A DNA stretch of 64,000 bases from Cetobacterium sp. NK01. Lineage in GTDB: Bacteria; Fusobacteriota; Fusobacteriia; Fusobacteriales; Fusobacteriaceae. The stretch lies in assembly GCF_024506395.1 (NCBI RefSeq), contig NZ_JANIBO010000002.1:434001-498000 (forward strand). The letters are read 5' to 3'. The translations under genes were made by a program, and so were the position numbers. Shown here piece by piece: positions 20,684 to 29,777 of this stretch; the stretch's first letter is position 1, and every line of letters starts with the position of its first letter. The notes under the pieces are model-generated. The model was not told the DNA's origin, did no database searches, and saw only the letters and a list, made by a program, of their open reading frames with translations.

Positions 20684-22063
20684 TTATCTTCCTCCAACAA
20701 CAATATCTTGAATTTTAATTCGAGGTTGTCCTACATTAGCAGGTATACTACCAGATACAGAACCACACATTCCTTGACCATGAGCTAAGTTATTACCAAC
20801 CATCTCTATTTTATGTAAAACTTCAGGACCATTTCCAATTAGTGTAGCTCCTCTAACGGGATCCATTATTTTTCCATTTTTTATAATATATCCTTCCATT
20901 ATAGAAAAATTAAAATCACCTGTACTCGGATTAACAGAACCTCCACCCATGTATTTGGCATAAATACCGTCTTCTACATTAGAGAGCATATCTTCTAAAG
21001 ATGATTTACCATTTAAAATAAAAGTATTTGTCATTCTAGATGTTGGTGCATATTTATAAGATTCTCTTCTAGCACTACCAGTACTACTAGCTCCCATTCT
21101 TCGACCATTTAATTTATCTATCATATAACCTTTTAGGATACCATTTTCTATTAAAAGATTTCTTTGAGTAGGAGTTCCTTCATCGTCAATATTAGAAGAT
21201 CCCCATTCGTTAGGAAGAGTACCATCATCTACTGCAGATACTACATCACTAGCAACTTTCTCTCCGATTTTATTAGCAAAAACTGAAAGACCTTTAGCGA
21301 CACTAGTTGCTTCAAGACCATGTCCACAAGCTTCATGAAATATAACTCCTCCAAATTCATTTTCGATAATTACAGGCATTTTACCACTAGGAGCATATTT
21401 AGCTCCTAACATAGTTTTAGCAATTCTAGAAGCTTCTTGAGCATATTCTTTGATATTAATCTCCTTAAAAAATTCAAAGCCTTTAGAAGCTCCAGGACGA
21501 TATGAACCAGTTTGCATATCATTTACATTAGAAGCAATGCTTTCAATTCCTAATCTACTTCTAACTCTGGTGTCTTCAACTAAAGTACCCTCAGAATTTG
21601 CAATTAAAATATTTTGAGTATAATCATTATAATTTATTCTAACTTGACTAATACATTCATCATATTCTTTAGCTGCTGTATATGCTTCTTTCATAACTAA
21701 AATTTTATCATCTTTTAATATACTTCCAGGAGCTAATAAAACTTTGTTTTTATTTTCAATTTCTTGTTTCAAAAGATTTATAGTAATATCTTGTTTTGTT
21801 CCTTTTATAGCTTTAGCAGCTTTTTGAGCAGTTTTAATTAAATTTTCTTTATTCATATCATTTGTGTATGCATAAACAGAGAAAAGATCTTTAAATATTC
21901 GTATTCCAATACCAAAATCTTTTCCAGATATTGCTTGTTCAATTTTTCCATCAACTAAATAAAATGAATCGCCAGTTTTACTTTCTACAAAAATTTCTGC
22001 AAAATCTCCACCAGTAGATAATGCTTCATTTAAAATATCTTCAATTAAAATTTTATCTAACAT
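20684..22063 (-). CDS. tldD: TldD metalloprotease
   Basis: 459 residues from the ATG at 22063, which has an AGGAGA ribosome site. An upstream in-frame extension to 22162 would add 33 residues of no family similarity and is rejected. The HExxxH zinc motif is HEACGH (243-248), followed by the family's EGTPTQRNLLIENG-like and STGDFNFSIMEGY segments. It is a cytoplasmic protease working with PmbA, in other bacteria involved in peptide antibiotic maturation and antitoxin turnover. No RiPP precursor is visible nearby. Confidence 0.95.
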   Translation of the reverse strand: MLDKILIEDILNEALSTGGDFAEIFVESKTGDSFYLVDGKIEQAISGKDFGIGIRIFKDLFSVYAYTNDMNKENLIKTAQKAAKAIKGTKQDITINLLKQEIENKNKVLLAPGSILKDDKILVMKEAYTAAKEYDECISQVRINYNDYTQNILIANSEGTLVEDTRVRSRLGIESIASNVNDMQTGSYRPGASKGFEFFKEINIKEYAQEASRIAKTMLGAKYAPSGKMPVIIENEFGGVIFHEACGHGLEATSVAKGLSVFANKIGEKVASDVVSAVDDGTLPNEWGSSNIDDEGTPTQRNLLIENGILKGYMIDKLNGRRMGASSTGSARRESYKYAPTSRMTNTFILNGKSSLEDMLSNVEDGIYAKYMGGGSVNPSTGDFNFSIMEGYIIKNGKIMDPVRGATLIGNGPEVLHKIEMVGNNLAHGQGMCGSVSGSIPANVGQPRIKIQDIVVGGR

Positions 22064-22209
22064 ATAGATCTCTCCTTTTGATGTTTTTACTAGAGTATAG
22101 CACATGAATATTCTTTTAGATAGAGAAAATAAATAGAAAGAGGATGATAGAAAAAAAAACAAAAATATAGTATAATAATTGAATAAATTATAATATGAAG
22201 GAGTTTTTC

Positions 22210-23043
22210 ATGGAAAATTTTTTAACGAATATATCAGAAGAATTAATACTTTACACAGCAAAATACTCTCCTATACTTTTAAAGAAAATAGTATATCTAC
22301 TAATACTTTATTTTACATATAGACCTGTTAGAGAATTTTTAGTAGTGTCTCTAAAAAAAATATTGAAAAAAAGTACTTTCGATGAACTTTTAGTTAATTT
22401 TTTACTAACATCTACAAATTTATTAATAATAATTTTTTATTTTTTAAATTTATTAGAAATATTAGGATTGAAAACAACGTCTATTTTAGCATTAATTGGA
22501 TCAATTGGAGTAGGAGTAGGATTGGCATTAAAAGGAAGCTTGTCAGATGTAGCTGGTGGTATACAAATATTAGTTTCAAAACCTTTTAAAAAAGGAGATT
22601 TTATCATTGCAGCAGGAACAGAGGGAGCAGTGCAAAAGATAAGCTTTTTATATACTGTATTGAATAGTGTGGATAACAAAAAAATTATAGTTCCAAATGG
22701 AAAGTTGTCATCATCAATAGTAACTACTGTAACAGCTAATCCACAAAGAAGAGCAGATTTTTTATTTTTTGCTGATAAAAAGTGTAATATAGATAAAGTT
22801 AGAGAGGTGCTTTTTAATGTTGTTAGTAATCATCCAGCAGTGTTAAAAGAAAAAGATATTTTTGTAAAGTTTGCAAAAGAAACTTCAACTGCATCAGAAT
22901 TTATAGTAAGAGTTTGGACTTTAAAAGAAAATTTTAGAGATTTAAATGCAGATATTCAAGAAGAAGTGAAAAAAAGATTTGATTTAGAAGGAATAAGAAT
23001 TCCATATCAATCATATGATGTAAATATAATACCTCCAAGATAA
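22210..23043 (+). CDS. MscS-family mechanosensitive channel
   Basis: 277 residues from 22210; the ATG at 22195 precedes the AAGGAG ribosome site and is rejected. Three membrane helices are followed by the Gly/Ala-rich pore helix (GVGVGLALKGSLSDVAGG), the MscS beta domain (KPFKKGDFI) and VPNGKLSSS in the vestibule. It releases solutes on hypo-osmotic shock. A TATAAT near 22170 could be its -10. It is divergent from tldD. Confidence 0.93.
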   Translation: MENFLTNISEELILYTAKYSPILLKKIVYLLILYFTYRPVREFLVVSLKKILKKSTFDELLVNFLLTSTNLLIIIFYFLNLLEILGLKTTSILALIGSIGVGVGLALKGSLSDVAGGIQILVSKPFKKGDFIIAAGTEGAVQKISFLYTVLNSVDNKKIIVPNGKLSSSIVTTVTANPQRRADFLFFADKKCNIDKVREVLFNVVSNHPAVLKEKDIFVKFAKETSTASEFIVRVWTLKENFRDLNADIQEEVKKRFDLEGIRIPYQSYDVNIIPPR

Positions 23044-23060
23044 ATCTTGGAGGTATGTTT
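23029..23060. terminator. Bidirectional terminator overlapping the mscS stop
   Basis: A 13-bp perfect stem ATACCTCCAAGAT / ATCTTGGAGGTAT with a 2-base spacer includes the last codons of mscS, followed by a T-run. Confidence 0.85.
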
Positions 23061-23061
23061 T

Positions 23062-23793
23062 TTACATTCCCATTTTAATTCCTGCTTTAACTAACCACCA
23101 ATTAACTGGATACGCAGTAATAAACCCACAGCACATAGCAATCTGCATCATAAACCAAAATTCAGGAGTTAAAGGTGATAAACGACCGAACCAAACAAAA
23201 ATAACTAAAGCCATCCAACCGTACATTCCAATTTGCCAAGAAGTAAGAGAGAGAAAATCTATTTTTAAAGCTCTTAACCAAATTTTAGGACCTTTTTCAT
23301 TCATCATAGGTGAAATTGCAGCATATTGAAATGTTACTCCTGTCAATAAAGCTAGAAAATAATCTAGTGTCCATTCACCAAAAGTATAATTATTAAAAAG
23401 TGTAAATGGAAAAACAATAAAAATCCAAGGACCAATAAGATCAGCTAATGAACATCCAGCACCACAATGTAAGGTATCTGCAACAACTCCTTGCCAAAAG
23501 CTAGAATATTTATTATCAGAATTCATTTTCATATTATCCATATTCATATCTTCCATATCCATGTCACTCATATTCATATCTTTCATATCCATATTGCTCA
23601 TATCCATTTTTCTATGCTTTCCTATGGTAAAGTATGCCCAAACACCAAAAACTCCAGCCCATAAACCATTAATAGGCCAAACAATATTCATAATGGGCAT
23701 TTCTTTTTGAGGATTTTTTAAAATATCAATAGTAATACTTAAAGCCGAAAGAATACCAATAACTATAAAAAATTTAGAAATAATATTAAACAA
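23062..23793 (-). CDS. DUF4396 membrane protein with Met-rich repeat
   Basis: 243 residues with about six membrane helices and the DUF4396-like core HCGAGCSLADLIGPW (109-123). Between helix 2 and that core lies a loop of six five-residue repeats of the form Met-Asp/Asn-Met-x-x (residues 63-92; 12 Met in 28 positions). Alternating Met with Asp/Asn is typical of copper or other soft-metal binding in exported or membrane metal handlers. The HCxxxC motif adds further potential ligands. Function is unknown; metal trafficking is inference. No metal regulator is adjacent. Confidence 0.8.
   Translation of the reverse strand: MFNIISKFFIVIGILSALSITIDILKNPQKEMPIMNIVWPINGLWAGVFGVWAYFTIGKHRKMDMSNMDMKDMNMSDMDMEDMNMDNMKMNSDNKYSSFWQGVVADTLHCGAGCSLADLIGPWIFIVFPFTLFNNYTFGEWTLDYFLALLTGVTFQYAAISPMMNEKGPKIWLRALKIDFLSLTSWQIGMYGWMALVIFVWFGRLSPLTPEFWFMMQIAMCCGFITAYPVNWWLVKAGIKMGM
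23518..23607 (-). repeat. 15-bp tandem repeats encoding Met-rich pentapeptides
   Basis: Six imperfect 15-bp units (CAT-rich on the plus strand) encode M-D/N/K-M-x-x repeats inside the DUF4396 gene. Confidence 0.85.
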
Positions 23794-23934
23794 TTAAATC
23801 ACCACCTAAAATTATCATTTTATAAATAAAATACATAGAAAAAATATGATTTCCTTTAAAAAATAACTTCAAATAAAGGAGAAATAAATAAAATAAAGTA
23901 AAACTTATATATTTGAAATATAAAGGAGGGTATT

Positions 23935-24684
23935 ATGGAAAAGATTTTAGTATTATTTAAATATTATAATGACGCTAGATTAGCAATTGAAAATTTTAAA
24001 TCTTTAAAAAAAAGATTTGATTTTGAAATACTTCCACTTTATGTAAAAGAATTAAAAGTTCCAACAGGTGTAACATTTTTAAGTCCTAGTATGACTATGG
24101 ATATTTTAAAGGAGTATGAAGATGAATATATAGAGGACTTAAAAAATTTATTGAAAAAAGAAAATATAGAAGAAGAATTAGTTGTTGAGATTGGGATAAA
24201 TAAAGATATAGTTCAAGAGTATTTAAAAAAAGTAGATTGCTTAATGTTAGAGGAAGTTGAATATTTAGATGAAGATTTTCTAGATATATTAAAAATTTCA
24301 TATAAACCAGTTATTGTTGTAAATAAAAGTGTTTCAAAATTTGAAAAAATTGTGATAGTTTCTGATGATGGTGTTAAAATTAATAAAAGCGTTAACAATT
24401 TTGTAAGAGATTTTCCACAGATAAAAGAAGTAACATTATTAAGTTGGAATTATAAATTTGAAGAAAATAATTTGTTAGAGCTTTTGCAAAGAAAAGGCAT
24501 AAAAGTAAAAATTGAAATGCTCAATCAACAATTTAACACAAAAGATGAATTTTTTGAAAAAATGAATAAATTTGATTTAATTGTCATGGGAAATTTAAGT
24601 AAGTCATTCTTTTTTGAAAGAATAACAAAGCGTATGGGTATAGAAATTATAGAAAAAGCCATAAGTCCAATATTTATAGGTTAA
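23935..24684 (+). CDS. Tandem universal-stress-protein-like (UspA) protein
   Basis: 249 residues, apparently two Usp folds. The first begins MEKILVLFKYYNDA; the second begins about residue 135 (KIVIVSDDG) and ends DLIVMGNLSKSFFF...AISPIFIG, resembling the Usp pattern VMGxxG-x(9)-G(S/T)-x-A. The Gly-rich ATP loop is degenerate, so nucleotide binding is doubtful. AAAGGAGGG lies just ahead of the ATG. It is monocistronic and convergent with the DUF1846 gene. Confidence 0.7.
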   Translation: MEKILVLFKYYNDARLAIENFKSLKKRFDFEILPLYVKELKVPTGVTFLSPSMTMDILKEYEDEYIEDLKNLLKKENIEEELVVEIGINKDIVQEYLKKVDCLMLEEVEYLDEDFLDILKISYKPVIVVNKSVSKFEKIVIVSDDGVKINKSVNNFVRDFPQIKEVTLLSWNYKFEENNLLELLQRKGIKVKIEMLNQQFNTKDEFFEKMNKFDLIVMGNLSKSFFFERITKRMGIEIIEKAISPIFIG

Positions 24685-24690
24685 TAAAAA

Positions 24691-24716
24691 AACAGAGTTT
24701 TTAACTCTGTTTTTTC
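24691..24716. terminator. Bidirectional terminator, Usp / DUF1846
   Basis: AACAGAGTT / AACTCTGTT hairpin with T and A runs between convergent genes. Confidence 0.85.
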
Positions 24717-24734
24717 TTTATTTAAAATATAATA

Positions 24735-26243
24735 TTACTCATTATAGTATAAATTTTCTGTAGGGAAAACAGGATCAGAAGTAACATCAACACCAAGTTT
24801 TCTAAGAGTTTGCTCATCACCTTTTCCTAAAATTGTAGTTGAATGAAGTTGAGCACCTTTTAACATAGGAAGTTGATCAAGAGCAGCTTGTGCCATAGGA
24901 TTAGTTGTAGCAGATATAGTAAGAGCTATTAGCATCTCTTCGCAATCTAATCCTAAATTTTTACTTTGTAGTGTATTTTTCTTTAATTTTGTAATATCTT
25001 CAATAATTGTTGGAGATATTAAGTGTATATTATCGTTGATTCCAGCAATAGCTTTTAAAGCGTTTATTAAAACAGCTGATGAAGCATCTAGAACATTTGA
25101 TTTCTTACCAGTAAAAATCATTCCATTAGAAAGTTCCATAGCAACAGATGATAAAAGTTCATTTTTCTCACAAGCTTGCTTTTGTTTTTCCAAATGTTCT
25201 CTAGCAGCAGTAACCACTTTTCTATCGCTTTCTTTTAAGTCTAATTCTTCCATTATAAGTTTAGCTCTTTGGAATGTTTCTTTATCAACATATCCTTTTT
25301 TATATTCACATCCAGTTTTAAAATATCTTCTAATAATCTCTTGTTTAGAAGCTTCTCTAACAACTTCATCATCAGTTATTCCAAAACCTACTCTATTAAC
25401 TCCCATATCAGTTGGAGATTTATAAATTGATTCTTTATTAGTTATTTTTTCGATTATTCTTTTTAACACTGGGAAAGCTTCAATGTCTCTATTGTAATTA
25501 ACTGCAGTTTCACCATAAGCTTCAAGGTGGAATGAGTCGATCATATTAACGTCCTTTAAGTCTACAGTAGCAGCTTCGTAAGCTATATTTAATGGATGCT
25601 TTAAAGGTACATTCCAAACAGGGAAAGTTTCAAATTTTGAGTAACCAACAGCATTACCTCTTTTATTTTCATGATAAAGCTGACTTAGACAAGTTGCTAG
25701 TTTTCCACTTCCAGGTCCTGGAGCAGTTACAACAACAATTGGCTTAGTTGTTTTAATGTATGGATTTTTTCCATAACCTTCTTCACTAACAATAGTATCA
25801 ACATCAGTTGGATATCCTTTTGTAGCTCTATGCTTGTAAACTTTGATTCCTCTTCTCTCAAGCTTTGTTATAAAAAGAGATGTAGATGGTTGATCATCGT
25901 ATCTTGTTATAACAACACTATTTACTTCTAACTCACGTTCTCTTAGATCGTCGATTAATCTAAATACATCCATATCGTATGTAATACCAAAATCTCCTCT
26001 GATTTTATTTCTTTCGATATCTCCAGCATAAACACAGATTATAACTTCAACTTTTTCTTTTAGTTTTTGAAGTAATTTGATTTTTGCATTTTCATCAAAT
26101 CCCGGTAAAACTCTTTTTGCATGTAAGTCAAATAACAGTTTACCACCAAACTCAAGATATAATTTGTCAAAATTATTAACTCTTTCTAGGATATATTTCG
26201 ATTGCTCCTCTAGATATTTATTGTGATCAAAACCTATTTTCAT
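24735..26243 (-). CDS. DUF1846 family protein
   Basis: 502 residues, the usual full length. Characteristic stretches are [19 protein letters not shown] at the N-terminus, [22 protein letters not shown] (a P-loop-like Gly-rich segment, about 168-188) and [13 protein letters not shown]. The family is structurally characterised but has no assigned biochemical role; it is soluble and cytoplasmic. It is monocistronic. Confidence 0.9.
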   Translation of the reverse strand: MKIGFDHNKYLEEQSKYILERVNNFDKLYLEFGGKLLFDLHAKRVLPGFDENAKIKLLQKLKEKVEVIICVYAGDIERNKIRGDFGITYDMDVFRLIDDLRERELEVNSVVITRYDDQPSTSLFITKLERRGIKVYKHRATKGYPTDVDTIVSEEGYGKNPYIKTTKPIVVVTAPGPGSGKLATCLSQLYHENKRGNAVGYSKFETFPVWNVPLKHPLNIAYEAATVDLKDVNMIDSFHLEAYGETAVNYNRDIEAFPVLKRIIEKITNKESIYKSPTDMGVNRVGFGITDDEVVREASKQEIIRRYFKTGCEYKKGYVDKETFQRAKLIMEELDLKESDRKVVTAAREHLEKQKQACEKNELLSSVAMELSNGMIFTGKKSNVLDASSAVLINALKAIAGINDNIHLISPTIIEDITKLKKNTLQSKNLGLDCEEMLIALTISATTNPMAQAALDQLPMLKGAQLHSTTILGKGDEQTLRKLGVDVTSDPVFPTENLYYNE

Positions 26244-26376
26244 GACTCACTCCTTCATTTTTTTCATTTTTGTCAGAGCTATTCCTGACTCTATATCATA
26301 GCATGATATAAAAAAAAAATCTAGATTAAAAATATTTTTTTATGTTATAATTATAAAAATTTTTATGGAGGAGAAA

Positions 26377-27312
26377 ATGAAAAAGATACCTATAATAATA
26401 GATTGTGATCCTGGATGTGATGATGCAATTGCTCTATTAATGGCATTTGCAAGCGATAAACTAGATATAAAAGGAGTTACAGTTTCAGCAGGTAATGTTC
26501 ACATTAATAATACAACAGAAAATGCTAGAAGATTGATAGGAGCTTTTAGACCTGATTTAAAAATAGCAAAAGGTTGTGAAAAACCAATGTTTAAAACGAT
26601 AGTTACTGCTCCAGAGGTTCATGGGGAAAGTGGAATAGGAACTGTTGTATTACCACAGACAGATAAAAAAATAGAGGAATTAAATGCTGTGGAGTTTATT
26701 GCGAAGACATTAAAAGAAAGTGAAGAAAAAATAAATATAGTTATAACGGGGCCTATGACAAATCTAGCTGTCTTTTTAATGATGTACCCAGAATTAAAGT
26801 CAAAAATTGAAAAGTTTATTATAATGGGAGGATCTTCAATAGGAGGAAATGTTACTCCTTCAGCAGAATTTAATATCTATGTAGATGCTGAAGCAGCAGA
26901 TATAGTATTTAAATCAGGAGTTGAAATAGTTTTATGCCCATTAGATGTAACGATGAAAGCCGTTGTAAATGAAGATGATTTGATAGAAATTCAAGACATA
27001 GGTGGATTAGCCTCAGAGGTAGGATATGGAGCAATAAAAAATGCACTTGACTTTTATAAAGAGTTTTACCAACAAACACAAGTTCCTATGCATGATCCAT
27101 GCACAATTGCTTATTTATTAAATCCAAGTTTATTTAATGGTGAAAAAGTTTTTTTAGGAACTGAATTAAAAGGAGAATTTACCTATGGTGAAACTATAAT
27201 AGATTATCGTAATAAATTAGGAAAAGAAAAAAATGCACTTGTATTAACTGAGATAAATAGAGAAGGATTTATAGAACTGATAAAAGATTCTATAAAAATA
27301 TTAAAAAAATAA
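26377..27312 (+). CDS. Inosine-uridine-type nucleoside hydrolase
   Basis: 311 residues from 26377; the ATG at 26365 is upstream of the GGAGGAG ribosome site and is rejected. The Ca2+ site cluster DCDPGCDD (9-16) is intact, and NIVITGPMTNLA, IIMGGS and the distal HDP (MHDPCTIA) complete the active site. It cleaves nucleosides to ribose and free base in the cytoplasm for purine/pyrimidine salvage. The BMP-family binding protein at 57734 may feed it. Confidence 0.94.
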   Translation: MKKIPIIIDCDPGCDDAIALLMAFASDKLDIKGVTVSAGNVHINNTTENARRLIGAFRPDLKIAKGCEKPMFKTIVTAPEVHGESGIGTVVLPQTDKKIEELNAVEFIAKTLKESEEKINIVITGPMTNLAVFLMMYPELKSKIEKFIIMGGSSIGGNVTPSAEFNIYVDAEAADIVFKSGVEIVLCPLDVTMKAVVNEDDLIEIQDIGGLASEVGYGAIKNALDFYKEFYQQTQVPMHDPCTIAYLLNPSLFNGEKVFLGTELKGEFTYGETIIDYRNKLGKEKNALVLTEINREGFIELIKDSIKILKK

Positions 27313-27320
27313 CTGTAAAA

Positions 27321-27350
27321 AAGCCAAAGAATATTACTTTGGTTTTTTTT
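27321..27350 (+). terminator. Terminator after nucleoside hydrolase
   Basis: AAGCCAAAG / CTTTGGTTTT stem (one G-T pair) is followed by a T-run. Confidence 0.82.
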
Positions 27351-27433
27351 ATTTGGTATTTTTTCTAAAAAATAGTATAATGAAGTAATATTTTTAATTT
27401 TTTTGGGTGAATTTTTTCACAAAAATAGACGAA

Positions 27434-27475
27434 ATATCAATGAATTAAATAATTAATTATTTAAATTATTGATAT
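27434..27475. repeat. 42-bp near-perfect palindrome upstream of gltS
   Basis: Outer arms ATATCAAT / ATTGATAT flank a perfect 20-base palindrome at 27445-27464, separated by 3-base partly mismatched spacers. It ends about 30 bases before a TATAAT at 27506-27511 and is a candidate regulator binding site. Confidence 0.65.
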
Positions 27476-27556
27476 ATTCTATTTCAAAAAACAATAATTA
27501 GGTGCTATAATCGAAAAACACGCACACTTTATAAACATTAACAGGAGGTAATTAAG

Positions 27557-28744
27557 ATGACAATTGAGTTATCAACAATTCAAACTATAGCAATGGCAGT
27601 TATTGTATTGTATATAGGAAAGTTTTTAAATCACAACTTTAAATTTTTAAAAGAAAACTGTATTCCAGAATCAGTTACAGGAGGAACAGCCTTTTCAATA
27701 ATCACTTTTATTGGTTATAAAACAGGAATGTTTAATTTTATATTTGAAGATTCTTTAAGAAACATATTTATGATTGCATTTTTTACAACAGTGGGATATT
27801 CAGCAAGTTTAAAATTACTAAAAAAAGCTGGGATGCCAGTATTTATGTTTTTAATAGCATCTGTAGGACTAGCCATATCACAAAATGTTTTAGGAGTAGG
27901 ATTAGCTCAAATTTTAAATTTAAATCCATTGATAGGTTTAGCTACAGGATCTATGTCAACAACAGGAGGACCTGGAACAGCTGGAGCTTTTGCTCCAATT
28001 TTAGAAAGTTATGGAGCTGAAGGTGCTACAGTAGTTGCAATGGCAACAGCAACCTATGCATTAATTGTAGGAAGTTTAATATCAGGTCCGCTAGCTAATA
28101 GATTGATAAAAAAGCATAACCTTTTAGAAAAAAGAGATGAAAATGGAGCCTATGATTCTGACGAAGAAAAGAAAACACCATTAGATCCTAAACATGTTTC
28201 GACAGCTTCTTTTCAGATAATAATAGCTATGGGAATAGGAAGTTTAATATCTAATTATTTATCTAAAGCAGGAATAGTTTTACCTTCATATATAGGAGCT
28301 ATGTTTGCAGCTGCTTTAATCAGAAATATATCAGATTTTACAGGAGCTTATGATGTACATTTAGATATTATAAATATAATTGGTGGATTTACACTAACAA
28401 TATTTTTATCTATGACACTTATGAGTTTTAAATTATGGGAATTACAGGGACTAGCATTACCATTAGTTATAATGCTAGTTGCTCAAACTGTGTTAATAGG
28501 TGTTTTTGCTTATTTTATAACTTTTAGATTAACTGGAAAGGATTACGATGCAGTTGTAATGACGAGTGGACATTGTGGATGTGGTTTTGGAACAACTCCA
28601 AAAGCTCTTGCTAATATGGAAGCATTAACAGCAAAATATTTTCCATCTCCAAAAGCTTTCTTTGTTATTCCAATAGTAGGAGGATTATTTATAGATTTCT
28701 TTAACGCAGGGATAATAACGTTATTTATGAATTTTTTACATTAA
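27557..28744 (+). CDS. gltS: Sodium/glutamate symporter
   Basis: 395 residues with about 10-12 membrane helices and two inverted halves. The GltS elements are PESVTGGTAFSI near the N-terminus, GSMSTTGGPGTAGAF (re-entrant loop 1) and TSGHCGCGFGTTPKALANM (re-entrant loop 2). It imports glutamate with Na+ and could supply GadB at 16685. AACAGGAGG precedes the ATG. The upstream region holds a long palindrome, and the small gene at 28826 follows closely. Confidence 0.95.
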   Translation: MTIELSTIQTIAMAVIVLYIGKFLNHNFKFLKENCIPESVTGGTAFSIITFIGYKTGMFNFIFEDSLRNIFMIAFFTTVGYSASLKLLKKAGMPVFMFLIASVGLAISQNVLGVGLAQILNLNPLIGLATGSMSTTGGPGTAGAFAPILESYGAEGATVVAMATATYALIVGSLISGPLANRLIKKHNLLEKRDENGAYDSDEEKKTPLDPKHVSTASFQIIIAMGIGSLISNYLSKAGIVLPSYIGAMFAAALIRNISDFTGAYDVHLDIINIIGGFTLTIFLSMTLMSFKLWELQGLALPLVIMLVAQTVLIGVFAYFITFRLTGKDYDAVVMTSGHCGCGFGTTPKALANMEALTAKYFPSPKAFFVIPIVGGLFIDFFNAGIITLFMNFLH

Positions 28745-28825
28745 TTTAATAGCATCTCCTAAAAAAATTAAAGGAATTTCACAAAAATTAAGAAGAAAGA
28801 TTATAGAAATTAGGAGGTGGATTTT

Positions 28826-29020
28826 ATGAAATTAAAACAAACAATACAAAAAGTTGAAGAGAGATTAAAAGAAGAAAAAACAGAAGAGCTTCATAAACTA
28901 CTTATGGAATTAAAAAAAATTGATGAAGAAGTAAAAGAGGGAGAAGCTAGAGATAAAGCTGTAGAGGAAGTAAAAAGAAAAAATGATCACATAGAGTGGC
29001 TAAATATAAAAGAGATATAG
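28826..29020 (+). CDS. Small charged helical protein, unknown function
   Basis: 64 residues from the ATG at 28826, preceded by TAGGAGGTGG; the upstream GTG at 28817 lies inside the ribosome site. It is nearly all Lys/Glu-rich helix (LKQTIQKVEERLKEEKTEEL), probably one coiled-coil hairpin. It follows gltS by 81 bases with no terminator between, so it may be co-transcribed. I do not recognise a family. Confidence 0.65.
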   Translation: MKLKQTIQKVEERLKEEKTEELHKLLMELKKIDEEVKEGEARDKAVEEVKRKNDHIEWLNIKEI

Positions 29021-29092
29021 AACGTTATTATTTTAAATGCATTAAAAATGAAAGTATGATATAATTTATAAAAAGTTTTATGGAGGTATGTC

Positions 29093-29728
29093 GTGCTTAA
29101 AATATTTAATGATAGAGTGTATGGATTAGAAGAGAGTTTAATAGCTAGTGGATATCCAATGATAGCTGAATCAATAGAGGAGTGGGATGAAACTCCAAAG
29201 TTAGAAGAGAAAGATTTTAAAAGAGCTGGAAAGTTAGGAAATGTTCCAACAGGAACAGGACATGATAATTTTTTAAAAGGAATAATTGTTCAATTTGACG
29301 TAACTTATCCAAATTATTGGACGCCACAATTTCAAAGATACCATTTTGCTGATATTGTGTCATCGACTTCAAAAATGCATAGATTAACAAAAATGGATTT
29401 AAAAAAATCTTGTAATGAATATGTTGATGATGTTGTGATTGAAAACTTAAATAAATGGATTGAAATTTTCAACTCTTTTGAAAAAGAGCAAAAAGAAATT
29501 GAAATCGATGGAAAAACATATACGAAATATGAAATTTATATGAAAATAATTTCTAATTGTCCAATGGGATTAGAGCAAACAATGAGAGTAACTACATCGT
29601 ATTTACAACTAAAAACAATGTATTTACAAAGAAGATATCATAAATTAAAAGAGGATTGGGGAAACTTTTGCGATTGGTGCTTAACGCTTCCTCATTTTGA
29701 AGAATTTTGCTTAAATAGTAATAAATAG
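29093..29728 (+). CDS. Conserved-looking hypothetical, possibly ThyX-like
   Basis: 211 residues starting at a GTG (29093), chosen because GGAGG lies 6 bases upstream and the nearest ATG is out of frame. The sequence is soluble and Trp/Tyr/His-rich, with an N-terminal GTGHDNFLKGIIVQFDVTYP and a C-terminal helix pair YLQLKTMYLQRRYHKLKEDW followed by FCDWCLTLPHFEEFC. The order of a QRRYH-type helix after a phosphate-binding-like segment recalls the ThyX superfamily and phage relatives, but the RHRxxS signature is absent. Treat the family as unassigned. Confidence 0.6.
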   Translation: MLKIFNDRVYGLEESLIASGYPMIAESIEEWDETPKLEEKDFKRAGKLGNVPTGTGHDNFLKGIIVQFDVTYPNYWTPQFQRYHFADIVSSTSKMHRLTKMDLKKSCNEYVDDVVIENLNKWIEIFNSFEKEQKEIEIDGKTYTKYEIYMKIISNCPMGLEQTMRVTTSYLQLKTMYLQRRYHKLKEDWGNFCDWCLTLPHFEEFCLNSNK

Positions 29729-29732
29729 TAAT

Positions 29733-29775
29733 AAAAGCTCCTAATAGATTATTAAATCTAAAGGGAGCTTTTTAT
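29733..29775. terminator. Bidirectional terminator, hypothetical / MFS gene
   Basis: A long interrupted stem, AAAAGCTCC...GGGAGCTTTT with inner AGATT/AATCT, lies between convergent stops. Confidence 0.82.
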
Positions 29776-29777
29776 TA

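Noticed and set aside
19301-22063. RiPP (microcin-like) biosynthesis cluster around tldD/pmbA
   Set aside because: No precursor peptide, modification enzyme or export gene nearby; housekeeping context.
23518-23607. CRISPR-like short repeats
   Set aside because: The 15-base units are contiguous, in frame and encode the Met-rich loop; there are no spacers.
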